Positions 12,371 through 25,636 of a DNA stretch of 64,000 nucleotides are shown piece after piece. Where the stretch lies: positions 62,001-126,000 of the forward strand of contig JAJIRX010000622.1 in the NCBI GenBank assembly GCA_023853785.1. The letters are read 5' to 3'. Position 1 is the first letter of the stretch. Each line of letters opens with the position of its first letter. Under the pieces are notes generated by a model. It was not told the origin of the DNA, made no database searches, and was given only the letters and a program-made list of their open reading frames with translations. A program made the translations under genes and the position numbers. The DNA comes from Psilocybe azurescens. Taxonomy: Eukaryota > Basidiomycota > Agaricomycetes > Agaricales > Agrocybaceae.

Positions 12371-12509
12371 ATTGCAGACTTGGGAGGGAGTTAGGGACAG
12401 TAGCAGTGTTCTTGGAAGCTTTGGGAGCCATATTAAGGAAGCTAGATCACTAGGATAATACTTCAATCTTATCTTTAATTCATGTAACAATGCAGTACTT
12501 TACTGTGCC

Positions 12510-12745
12510 CCACCCATTCCAAATGGAATCCATGGAATCCAGACCAATTCCAATTGGATTCCAATTAATGGTTTCAAGTGGAATGGGTCTGGAATCATGG
12601 AATGAACCCATTCCAATTGGAATCCAAGTTCATTCCAGATTAATTCATTAAAGAAAGAACTTGGTGAAATTCACCAAGTCCAACTTTAATTTCACATGGA
12701 ATGGAATGGAATGGAATTCAGTTGGATTCCAACTGGAATGTATTA
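12510..12745. repeat. Word-repeat patch (CCAATTGGAATCC type)
   Basis: GGAATCC, CCAATTGGA, TTCCAATTGG and GGAATGG recur throughout. A run of AATGG repeats lies near 12698. The patch uses a different word from its neighbour at 12095 but the same TGGA/TCCA core. Confidence 0.75.
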
Positions 12746-12816
12746 CTTAAAGTAGATTCATATAATAGTATAATATAATATATTTAAAACTATGTACTAC
12801 ATTATTATCTACAATT

Positions 12817-13431
12817 TTATCTACAAGCGAGGTACATTATTATTAAAGATAATAATAAAAATAAGAAAGCGAGACAGAAAAAGAAAAAAAGCAAAAAAGA
12901 ATCAAAAAAAATCAAAAAAAATAGGGGGAGGATGGACGTGTTGGTCGTAGCTGCACCATACGTGTCATTGTCATTGTTGTTGTGCTCGTGCTTGCCCCCA
13001 CTGTGCTCATGCTCGTGCTCACCCCCGCTGTCCGTGTCCTCACTCCCGCCATGCTCATCGTCATCCTGGCTGTCCACATCGTCGCCCTGGCCGTGCTTGT
13101 TGTCGCTCTGGCCGTGCTCAACGTTGTTGCCCTCACCATCTGTGTGCACAACGTTGTTGCTCTCGCTGTCCACATGCTCGCCCTGGTCGGGCTTGTCTGC
13201 ATGCTCATCACGGCCTGCCTCGCCCTGGTCCTTGTGGTCGCAGTCACAGTCATCCATGTCCTGGTCCTGGTCCTTGCGCTGGCCATCCTCGTCCATGTCC
13301 TGGTCCTTGCCATGTCTGTCCTGGTCTTTGTTGTTGTCATCGTCCTCTATCGCGTTGGGTTGGCTTTTGCCTGGCTCCGACTGACGAGGCAGTGGTGGTG
13401 GTGGAAGAAAAAGTGGGGCAGGAATCAACAA
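12817..13431 (-). other. Acidic low-complexity reading frame, doubtful gene
   Basis: A 204-codon open frame. Residues 1-30 are Pro-rich, about 30-160 are almost entirely D, E, N, H, Q, G, S and K, and the C-terminus is a hydrophobic Leu/Phe run. The underlying DNA is a degenerate GTC/CTC/GTG repeat, and the plus strand is open over the same stretch (12982-13869), so openness is a by-product of composition. No start context, intron or homologue supports translation. Most likely a compound simple-sequence repeat. Confidence 0.3.
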
Positions 13432-13546
13432 TGGACCGACGTGGCATCAACATGTCATGGGCATGTTGTTGTTTGGCCTGTGCTGAGCAGTGCCGAGAAT
13501 TTTGGCTGCATCACTATGTATTTAACAAATTTTTTGTTTTCCATAA

Positions 13547-13632
13547 GCCTTTGTGGCTCAGTTGGTTTATCCTGCTTGTGTTCAGTGTTCTCCAATGCCC
13601 AAGTTCAATTCTCGTTTGTGTCTTTTTTTTTC
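13547..13632 (+). repeat. tRNA-related SINE head or tRNA pseudogene
   Basis: The sequence starts GCCTTTGTGGCTCAGTTGG, which has a good RNA polymerase III A box (TGGCTCAGTTGG, 13553-13564). About 40 bases later is a B-box-like AGTTCAATTC (13602-13611), followed by a run of nine T at 13623-13631 that could terminate pol III. The D stem and acceptor stem do not pair well, so it is not a working tRNA. Confidence 0.4.
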
Positions 13633-13684
13633 TATACTAGTATAAATTATAATAAAAGGACAGTAAAGACCCCGAACAACCCTC

Positions 13685-13995
13685 TGCTTGCTGTCCGTTG
13701 GACTTCCATTGGAATTCCGTTGGACTTGTCTGCTGGAATTCTAATGGTCATGTCTGGTGGGATTCTGATGGACTTCCATTGGACTTCCATTGGTCCTGTC
13801 CAGTCATTTCCAGGGGACTTTGACTGCTGGTTTGGCATTATTCCAGTGGACAGTCTGTTGGACTTGTAGTCTGGTCAGACATTCACCAGAATCTCACCAG
13901 AATCTCACTGGAAATTTTCAGCAGTCCTAGACCAGAATTATCCTCATTCTGAATATAGAAAGTCCAACGGAGTCCAACCGGAGTCCAACCAAAAA
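13685..13995. repeat. Word-repeat patch (TGGACTTCC type)
   Basis: TTGGACTTCCATTGG, GTTGGACTTG, GGAATTC and, toward the right end, AGTCCAACGG and AGTCCAACC in inverted orientation. Same word family as 12095-12370. Confidence 0.7.
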
Positions 13996-15513
13996 TGGGG
14001 GCTGTGTAAAGACCTCCTGCCCCGCTATAAAATGACCCCTTTTGTGGTCGCCCACGTTCTCCCTCAGCGTCATTGGATATCTGTAAAGTGAAGCGGATTA
14101 GTATTAAAAAAGTACATGGAATATAATTAAGCACCATCGCTTTATCATTAAAAGAAATCTACATAAATAGAAATAATATAAACAGTAGTATACAGCAGTA
14201 GGAAAAGTATAAAAACTGTAGGATAATAGCTCCAGAACTCCCAATGAAAATTAGCATCTAGTTCAACAGTCTTCCTGTGTGAAGAAACATTGTCAATAAC
14301 TTGACAACTATTTGATTAGTTGTTTATTACTCACATTCTCATCTTGTTCATTCGTATCAAGACATAGTTGTATTGCTACATAATTAGCTATACAACTACT
14401 GAAGTGCATACTGTATTCTACAACCCCATAGGTGACTAACAGAGTTAGCTGCCGTTGTGAGACACAGTCTCAAACTCGAACCACTATTCGTCATCACACT
14501 ATGTCAATGCAATATATCGACTGTTGACCCTATCATCAACAATCCCGCAAGAAAGAGCAGTCACAATGACCACCCATCTTTTTGAAAGTTGGCCATCGTT
14601 GTAGTTACAGTGTATTACTGTAGTATGGCACACTTCTGTAAATGGTGCCAAATAATGCTGCTCCACTATGTCGCCGCTCTGCTCCCCAATACTAACCTCA
14701 CCTACCTAAATATGGGTAGGGTATTTATACAAACAAAGGCGCAGTTGCATTTTTTTTTAAATGTCTACCGTTTTGCATTCTGCTGTAATGTGTAAGAGAG
14801 AGGTCGGTGTCGAAGGAATGGGTTGGGGATTGCAGTCACGTGTACATAAATGTAGAAGATAAGATAATACGGAAAGGGGCTGTGGTAAGACTGGGGCGCC
14901 AGGCTTACACTTCGCCATTGAATGATAATGTAACAACATACATGATTGAAAGGACAGTACCCCTAGTCCTCCAGAGTTAAATAGTACTGCTAGGAGCTGT
15001 GCAGTACCGACCAAGTTTTCACGACGATTTTGTTTCCATCACGCAGACCAAAAACTTACCCAAGCTTTAGCACCGGCGCTGAAGGAGAACTGAGAACAAT
15101 CATCCATGAAAAGATTCAGACTCTGTAGACCTTACATACTTCTGTAAGGACTGCATAGTGGAAGGCACAGGTAGATGCAGCTCAAAGGGAAGATGGCACC
15201 GTCAATGCCAGACTATGATCGCGTAGATGAAAGAAAAGATGGTCGATGGGGTAGAGCATATATGATGATTCTACTTATCATGTCAAATTCATTGTTAAGA
15301 GGGATCCTTATCCTGAGCCAGAAATCAGAAGTGTCGAAGACTCTCTGAACTAGATGGCTCAGAATACGCGTCTATCATCGTACACCGCCAGCAGCCATCT
15401 CGTCGAGTGGAAACAGTAGATCATTTTATATTTGAATACCCTGGCCAGCGATTCACCATCAACGAGCCAATGATTTTCTGACCTTCTTGATCACAGAGAT
15501 TTAAGAACTTCTG
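13996..15513. other. Gene-less stretch
   Basis: No coding signal that I can support. AT-rich, with short contradictory frames on both strands. It is the boundary between the repeat-rich and the accessory gene regions. Confidence 0.5.
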
Positions 15514-17066
15514 CTAGATATGCTGATCTTTGACGTCGCCGTCGAAACTTAGATCAGCGCAGGTTGACAACATGCAATAGCAAAGGCACGGGTGCAATCC
15601 CTTAATGAAAGAAACAAATAATGGCATATATAGAAACATATAATAGCTAGATGCATGATATACACTATAGTACAGAAAGGTTTGCTGAGTACATGTTACA
15701 AGATGAAAAAAGCAGTAGTCATAGCCGTAGTCTCTACCCCTCTCGGTCTCATTTTCGGTGATGCTGCGGGTCTCCAGCCAAGGATTCCTACCTATACGAC
15801 TGTTCTCTGATCTCTCGACATGCCTCGTAGCGAACTTAACGCCAGAAAGGAGTGATGTTCGTGTACCTATCTCTCCATTCGACAATTCCATTCTGCTGTT
15901 GAGTACCACCATCATGGTGTTCGAGTAAAGCTTCGAAAGTACGGCCGCGCTTGTCTGATAATATGTCTCTGGGGAGGGCATCAGCACGAAAGCAATGGTA
16001 ATAATACCCATTGCCGCTATAAACGAAGATAAAACAAAGAGTGATTAGGATAAGCAAAACTACAGGGTGAACGGCGTGTAGATGACGTCTAACCTGTCAG
16101 AGTTCCCGCTTCAACAGTCAATCGGACGAGTTTGCGAACGATTTTACGTGTCCTCGGCGTAATTCCGTTGCTCGAGCGCAAGAGCTATCATGATCGACTG
16201 TCAGATAATATCAACCTGAAGCCAGTGAAGAATTGACTGACAATGTTCGTCATACACACAGCAATAACAATATCGCAGATAGCGCCACCCGCATACCATA
16301 TCTTCAACCCGAGTAGGTGTGAGTACAAACAGACACGACGCAGAGAATAAAAGGCCACTCACCCCTGCTGAAGTCTGAATCTCTGGCACCATGACTTTAC
16401 TATAATAAGAAACCTGAAACATTTGTACTCCGAGTGTGAATCCCGCTGCCATTTGTGTAAACGAGACCTGATTCAAGAAAATGGGTCTACATGAACTCAA
16501 TAAAATAAATTGAAATACCACGTACGAAAACAACAACGCATGCAATAGCAAGAACCCTTCTCTTGCCCAAATAATTCCCCAGTTGTACGATCCGATGAAC
16601 ATAGAAGGATTGGACAATGAACGTGACTGGGATCATTAGTTAGTGTATACACCAAGGAATGAATTAATAAACACATACCGATTCCTCCAGCGATCGGTAC
16701 AGCAAACCAAATCTCTCCAATGCGATCGAGAGAATCGATGTTGAGAAACCCGAACACGAATTCGTCATACAACGTCCTTGCTATCAAGGCGGTTTGGACC
16801 AATTCTAGGATGTAGACGCTGTATACAATTGCTTTTGACCTCAAGGGGTCATTGGGGAACGCCAGATAATACAGATCTGAGAGTGTGGGGAGAAGCCTTG
16901 ACGGAGTGATGGTAACTCGCACTCACAAACTTGAACTGTAAGAGCACCAAAGCCCGCAAAATTGAACAGTAGTGACAAGAACTAGATGCATAGACCGATT
17001 AAGTTCAGCGAGCAACAGTGGTAATAACCAAAAATAACATACCAGGGGACCAGCGCTGATCGCCAT
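15514..17066 (-). CDS. DUF6534 multi-spanning membrane protein A
   Basis: A 378-residue protein from eight exons by eye: 17043-17066, 16927-16981, 16679-16876, 16526-16626, 16363-16467, 16242-16301, 16094-16184 and 15514-16016. Phases fit at all seven junctions without correction. The start MAISAGPL was chosen because TM1 (LLFNFAGFGALTVQVYLYY) follows at once, as in the family. Family marks in order: LAFPNDPLRSKAIVY with LELVQTALIA; the WFAVPIAGGI turn; VQSFYVHRI; IWYAGGAICDIVIAVCMT; RKLVRLTVEAGTLT; and YYQTSAAVLSKLYSNTMM with LNSR before a polar cytosolic tail. About seven hydrophobic segments suggest a plasma-membrane, receptor-like topology, but the family's function is unknown. The end of the tail is uncertain. 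Divergent from DUF6534 B. Confidence 0.85.
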
Positions 17067-18440
17067 TAAGCAATATTCGATCAGAAACAATTCTCCACGA
17101 CCAAAAACACTGCTCACACTTTGACCACTGGAAGGTCTTTATGCTCCATATCGCATAACTTGGAAGGTTATTAGATGATGCCTTGGTATGCCACTCGACT
17201 CTTGAATTCGAACCAACTAATCCCAGAGGCAGGCAGATACCTGTGAATGGAATGGCTATCAGCTGCTTGTCACGTATGAAACGTTCCATGCTTTCCTCGT
17301 TGGCAACAAAAGAGCGGCATCAAAAACGGGTACAAATGGGCTTAGAAAGTAAGTACGGCATGGTCCATCGGCCCGCACCGGAAATTCCGGTTCTCTCCAA
17401 TCCTCGATTACCTAGAAGCTAGACAGAGAGCCCTAAGTACCTGTTGGTGAATAATCCAGATTCTTCAACTGTTTATTGCGCAATAATAAACAGACTCACC
17501 GCAAAAATTAACACGTCTGTGCAATCCGGCGCGTTCCATTTAGGGCAGAACGCAAGGAGTATGTGACACGTGATTTGCGTGTCCTGTCTCAGTAGTCACG
17601 TGATAATCATCCGCCAAGTTCGAACAGAGTCCTTGACTTCAACTTGAACACTGAACAGCCTGAGCAGACGAATCGGAACACTGACGCCAGTTTTCGACTT
17701 GATTCCCAAGAGGCTCAGGGAAGCTTTCAGACCCTCCGACTTGATCTTTGCTTCTCTATTCTTGTTACTGTTTAAAGATGCAGCTGTCGATTACTAGTAT
17801 AAAATAATCTCGCACTGTGACCTACCAAGCTCCCAGATAGCTCCAGATTTGAACCCGAAATTCATGCAAGTGGACGACAAAACGTCTTTCTTTGTCCAGG
17901 CAGAGCCACATGATCGCTCAAGCAACCTTCTACAGTTGAAAGGCTACCAATTCAGTATAAGTACAGAATTCCTATCTTTCATTCTGTCAACGAGTCGAAC
18001 TTAGATGACATGGGAGAGCTTGATCTTCATGTCAAGTATGTATAGTACTCGTCACGCCTGGCTTATCACCAATCTGACGAGAAATGCTTCTCAGGTACCG
18101 GCGTCGACGCACCAAGCAGCACACATACATAAGATCGCTATGTTAGTATAAGCTTTTGCTAGGGGCCAATATGAAGAGATTTTATTGGCAATCTATTCCT
18201 CGCCTCATGTCCATCAATAGCCGCAGTCGAGCTGCAGCAGATCTAACCAGGGCTTGGGAATTATGGCAGGTGAACCGTGTCGCGACGGCACGCCACCCAA
18301 GATATCACCACAGGCTTCGATCAAATTCTGTAGATCTTGTCATCGAATATACATACGGCCCTATGTATATTCTCTCCTTATAATGATATCGAGCCCGCCT
18401 ATCGATGGGACTTTCTCCTTCCTCTTAGTTTCACCCTACC
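17067..18440. promoter_or_regulatory. Divergent intergenic region with paired CACGTG boxes
   Basis: Lies between the starts of DUF6534 A (minus) and DUF6534 B (plus), so it holds both promoters. Two CACGTGA palindromes lie 30 bp apart at 17567-17572 and 17597-17602, the type of site bound by bHLH factors such as Cbf1 in fungi. Short frames inside (for example plus 18156-18472) have no motif. Confidence 0.45.
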
Positions 18441-20403
18441 ATGGTTCTGTTCTCTCAGATTGTGAATCTTAGCGACACTTTCGGTGTCTTGATGATTGGC
18501 ACCTTCGTCTCTGCCATGTTAGGCTATCTCATCTCTACTGATATTAAACATTGATTTAAATGCTATAGACTTCTGGGAGGGATTTATCTGCAGGTATGTG
18601 ATGCATCGACATTCAAACTTCATAGCGTCGTCTTATGCAATGGTGTTCTCTACCTTCTCTTTCAATAAATAGGCCTATTACTACTTTATGACGTATTCAG
18701 ATGGACCATTGCTTCAAATCACAGCAAGTCCATTTTGCGAATCATATAAAATTCGACCCAGCGGACCTAACCTGTTTGTTATGCTTCGAAGGTGTTGACA
18801 CTTGTGTCAGTAGCTATACACCATGACCGTTCAATTTGGGCACTTAAACACTTGCAGTGCTCTGGAAACACTATATGTATGCCTTAGCATCCACGCGGTG
18901 AATCATTATTTGGTGATCAACTATCTCAACCCACTTGCTCTGCTAAAAAGCATTTGGTGCGCCCAATAGCGGCCTACCGAAACAGCCTGGCTAATACTTG
19001 ATCTTCGAGCAACAGGTCAATTGATGTATGATTACTTTATTCTCTGTTTAACCTGGCCGGATGACTTGATTCTAACCCAATAATCCACATAGATCTCGTT
19101 TGGAATTATTGTACGTGTTCATTTCTTTCATAGCTACATTCAGACTAGTTGTTCATTGACCTTCCGCTGAGTAGGGTATAATTGTTCTGATAGTCCACTT
19201 ATCCTACGCCTATCGAATCTATCATGGTGCGTTCTATCTGCCAGGGGACCCCGGAGGGTTTGGGGCTTACGAATCACATAATTGAAGTAAGCGGGGGGAA
19301 AATAGGCATACCAGCGGCTATTGTACGTTGGCTGTGTAATATCATCATGTTCATAGTAAATGACCACATTCTGCTCATAGGTCATTATTGCTCTCGCTCA
19401 CTTCAGTGCGCTTTTCTTTCTCTCCGCTTGAGACCACCGACTAAAATAACGCAGGCTCAGGATGGGGTAAGTCAATGTAGCTTCCCTGTATATTGCCATG
19501 TGAAATAGAATTTTCGTATACAAGTTCTAGTAGCTGTACTGTGGGTCGTCAATCTCGATTTCAGTAAATTTGTATCTTCCTGATAGGAACGTAGCTTCCG
19601 CTTGACTTCTATTGAGCAGATACCGGGACTTCCAGAAGTGAGTGGGGATCTTATTATCCCTGGTACCATCTCAGTGTTGCTGAAATTGCCTTCTGCCTTT
19701 AGACACTTGCAAAATGTATTTTAGCCTCGGCCGCAGCAATTGATATCACAATTGCGGGTACTCTCAGCTACTATCTTCACACGAAACGGACGGGATTTAA
19801 GCAGTAAGAATCCGATATTTATTTACTCCAAAATGCCTACGATTTCTTTTCTAGAACCGACAAATTGATCAATCGTCTCATCAAGTATACCATCAATAAC
19901 GGCGCACTGACTAGGTGGGCTTATTCTATGACACCTATTTGAGCCAAGTCTAACACACTCCACAAGTGTTATGGATTTGATTACGCTGGCGCTTGTACGA
20001 CCTTTTCCATGCAACATCAATACCGATTGACATGCTGAACGATGACATCAGGTCATTGGTCGTCCGAGGAACTTCCTGTTTTTCGCATTCTCTCAGATAC
20101 TCTCCGCTTGTAAGTTCTAAATACCGAGGTCACATTACCGCCTCTGAAAAATGCGCAGTGTATAGCAACTCCCTCTTGGCCACCTTTAATTCACGAAGAA
20201 ATAAAGAGAGCGATCAAGACGTTGTTTCAAGCTCGTCCTTTTCTTCACAGCCTTCAATTCCCGTGTTGAATATTAGCAGCAATGCAACTGCCACTGCCGA
20301 GATATCTATGCCTAGCACTCATGATCACGACATGGAGCTCCAGAAAGGTGTTTTTCGTCATGTTTTTCGTATGAAAGTCGCTCATTATCGGACACTTGGC
20401 TGA
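18441..20403 (+). CDS. DUF6534 multi-spanning membrane protein B, one frame slip
   Basis: Starts MVLFSQIVNLSDTFGVLM; the family's TM1 follows (GTFVSAILLGGIYLQ, AYYYFMTYSDGPLL). Early exons are 18441-18517, 18569-18593, 18673-18723, 18792-18805 and 18858-18956, and the later ones follow the same pattern. Later blocks are ALETLYVCLSIHAVNHYLV, VLIVHLSYAYRIYH, IVIIALAHFSA, SFRLTSIEQIPGLPE, IDITIAGTLSYYLHTKRTGF, LINRLIKYTINNGALTSVMD and LYSNSLLATFNSR. The third intron uses a GC donor (ACA-gcaagt, 18724-18791). In 19411-19428 the frame must be corrected by one missing base to join FSALFF to LRPPTKITQAQDG. More diverged from A than C is. Unknown function. Confidence 0.75.
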
Positions 20404-21760
20404 TAGTTCGAATCAAGAGACACGAGTACGATTGACGAAGGGCCATGGTGTGCGTGCCAGTGATGAAGTATTATTGGTAAACTGTCGTTAGATGATTTCT
20501 GGCTCTGTCACAGACCACGGGCCCTGGCAGCCATATTTTTGATTTGTACAATAAATCAATTTTCTGCAAATTTTCTATCAAGACACTTAATGCACCTATC
20601 CGCCAGCCAGGAACAGGGGACTTTCATGCTATCGCTCAGTATATAAGTAGTCATAATTAATATTGGAAGTGCCCAATACCACTGTTAGTTAGTCAAAGCT
20701 ACGTGGTCAAATTCCGGCCTCGTTGATCGACCAAAGACAAACCAAAAAAGAGTCCGAAAGACGGTGAAGCAAGATTTAAATATTCAAAGCTCCGATTATT
20801 TTCAACCGTCGCGGGCCAATCCTAGCGCGGCCGCCACTGACTCCCCAACGTCAATTCTTGTCCAATTCATTGGTAACAGTTCGACTTCACCTCTACATGA
20901 ATTCCGCAAAGGGACAATGCAAGGTTCAGTGGGATCTCCCTGACGTAACCCTCGACTTACTCGTCACATAACAAGGAGTGGATACAAAAGGGATCTTACT
21001 TTGGCACGTCAAGACTCAAACGTAGTTCTCCGACTGCTCACGCCTTGTTTGTTGCTTTACTACCATTGAAATGCACCGATACATGAATAGCTAATCTCGC
21101 AACTGCTACCGCATCACCCTCAATCACAGGTATGTTTGTATCATTCTTCAGCGAAAAGACCACTAATTGGAGCATCAGCCTGTCTAACAGTTGCGCAGTA
21201 TCAAAATAATACGCCTCGACGAATGGATATAAATTCAATCTTGAACTCGCTTCGCCCTCTAGGGCAATTTATAGATTGATGTGACTGGCTCTTGTCGTGC
21301 AACCACCCAGAAGAAGATGTTTGGCAGGATACTGATTCATAACGGGTACGGATGGGAAATATTCGTTGAAGCTTTTGTCAGTTACATGCCAAACAGGAGT
21401 CGAAGCCACGATACCTCCCACCATTTGACAGGAGGATATCAGTCACGGGCTTGTTCCAAAGGGCATATGCTATCTGGGTGATGGAGCCACTTATTATCTA
21501 GCAGTGCCTTCGATCTGTGAACAGGCCACGATTCTCTCTTTTCGCACATGAGCTTGCTATCCTCAGAGTATATCTGTATCGTAGCCGACACTCTCTGAGT
21601 CTGGTATGGGACACTTACACTCACCGACTCCTGGTGGTGACCCGTGAGTGTTTCCCGTGTCCTGTGGGAATACATAAATTGATTGGAACTATAGCGCGGG
21701 GACCCTGGTGTGTAGTATTCTCTTTGTAACGCCTCCTTGTCTCATGGTCCTGTTTCTTAG
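20404..21760. other. Intergenic stretch between DUF6534 B and C
   Basis: A minus frame at 21038-21238 (66 codons, with LLDRLMLQLVVFSLK and IPVIEGDAVAVARLAIH) looks protein-like but I do not recognise it and it has no neighbouring exons. The region from 21680 to 21707 looks like a worn first exon of DUF6534 C: GGACCCTG precedes a gtgtgt donor, but the ATG position reads ACT ATA and one base is short. Confidence 0.4.
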
Positions 21761-23015
21761 TTTTTATTGCTTTTGGTTAACTCAGGAGGATTTGGGGTGT
21801 TGACGATGCAATTCTGTCGGTACCACTATGACCTTCCTTCCCTCTTATTCTCTCAACTCACTTTTTTCCAGGTTTACATCATATAGCCTTTCCTACGGAG
21901 ACATTCTTTTTAAAAGCCATGGTCTACACCGTTTACGGACTTGAGATGGTTCAAACAATTCTAGTGTCGAAGACGTTGTTCAACACATTTGTCTATAATT
22001 TTTTCAATATGGATGCTCTCGATCAAATATTCGACCTTTGGTTCTCCGTGCCTATAATCGGAGGAATAGGTATCTCAATTTTCTCATTTCTTGCTTCTTC
22101 TAGTTTCTACAACAAAATACCTTTCTAGTTGCATGTATTGTCCAACTTTTCTATCTGCACCGGATAGTTGTCTTGCGAAAATACCTCAGCTCTTCCAAAT
22201 ACCTCAGGATGGTGATCGCAGTTGTAGTCACTGTGGTGAGTTTACAAGTACCGTATTGATTAACTCAACTAGATAACAGATCAGCTCTCCTTGGGACAAC
22301 TAGCGGGTGGTATCGCTCTCGGAATAGAGATGCAGCAATTGGCTCGATTCAGCCTCATCAAAACACCAAAGATAAGAATGTCTGCAGGGGTATAGGTCGT
22401 CTCTAAGCTTTTCCTGACGATATTCTGATCCACTCCCGTTTGAAAGATGTGGCTAGGAGGGGAAGCGCTCTGCGACATGATAATTGCTGTTTGCATGACG
22501 CTGATCGTAAGCATCATATTCTTTCGATTTCTACTTTTTAACTATGTCGAACAGCTCGTTCGCTCAAAGAGCCAGAGCGTATCAAAAAGCACGCGACGCC
22601 ACGCTAGGAAACTCATTCGGCTGACTATCGAGACAGGCGTAGTAACAGGTGCGGTCGATGACTTCAGGATATTTCGCGTTCGGGTAATCAATAAAGTTAA
22701 ATCGTGTTTTGCAGCGGCAATGTCCATTCTCAACCTCCTTTTGTGATGGATAATGGCCGGAAACTCTACTATCAAACCAGCTCTGCCGCAGTATCTAAGC
22801 TGTATTCTAATACGTTGCTGGCGTCTTTGAATAGCAGGATGTATCTTGCCTCTGAGGAGACATTGGCTGAAGAAGAAGAAAAAATAAGTCGGTCATTAGA
22901 ATTTTCCGACATGCTGTCTCAGGCGGGTTCTCGTGCGAGGGAGAGTCTTCGATTAGTGGAGATGTCGGAAACAGTAACTCGGGAGGATAGAAGGATGCGT
23001 TTCCGAATACAATAA
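21761..23015 (+). CDS. DUF6534 multi-spanning membrane protein C, damaged paralogue of A
   Basis: Closest relative of gene A in the window, in inverted orientation, with the same intron positions. Blocks are FLLLLVNSGGFGVLTMQF, IAFPTETFFLKAMVYTVYG, LEMVQTILVSKTLF, LWFSVPIIGGI, VQLFYLHRIVVLRKYLS, LGQLAGGIALGIEMQQ, WLGGEALCDMIIAVCMT, RKLIRLTIETGVVT, YYQTSSAAVSKLYSNTLL and LNSRM. Two defects are visible: no ATG for the first exon (see 20404-21760), and a stop soon after TAAMSILNLL because the T run at 22739-22742 is one base short compared with A. The T-run fault may be a sequencing error; the lost start looks real. Probably a pseudogene or recently damaged copy. Confidence 0.7.
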
Positions 23016-23226
23016 CTTATTTGGCCGTTTAACGCATCTCTTCCTTGAGTTAATCGACGGGAGAAAGACCTGACCATCTTTTCTGTTCGCTTTCATTTGA
23101 CGTCACACCACTCCTTGAAACACTCATGGCAGTCGTTTACTAAAGTTTACAGGAATACCGCAGATAATTTCCCAATACGACATATGTTTTCGACAAGATG
23201 GGGCTCTTTTGTGCTGCTTCCAAGAT

Positions 23227-25636
<2,410 letters not shown>

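Larger units (their letters stand above)
12095..13995. mobile_element. Possible non-autonomous element with TGGACT-rich inverted ends
   Basis: The left end begins GTTGGACTCCAACGGACTTTC. The right end, read on the other strand, begins GTTGGACTCCGGTTGGACTC and contains GTTGGACTTTC. The two ends are therefore inverted, compound arrays of the same word. Between them lie another word patch (12510-12745), an acidic low-complexity frame (12817-13431 minus) and a tRNA-like promoter unit (13547-13632). No transposase is visible. Inference; a shared word preference without mobility is the alternative. Confidence 0.35.

Noticed and set aside
13547..13632. Functional tRNA gene
   Set aside because: A and B boxes are present but the D and acceptor stems do not pair, and no proper anticodon loop can be drawn.
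12932..13869. Long hydrophobic plus-strand frames with repeated Val/Leu/Ala
   Set aside because: Opposite-strand shadow of the GTC/CTC compound repeat; no real membrane-protein features.
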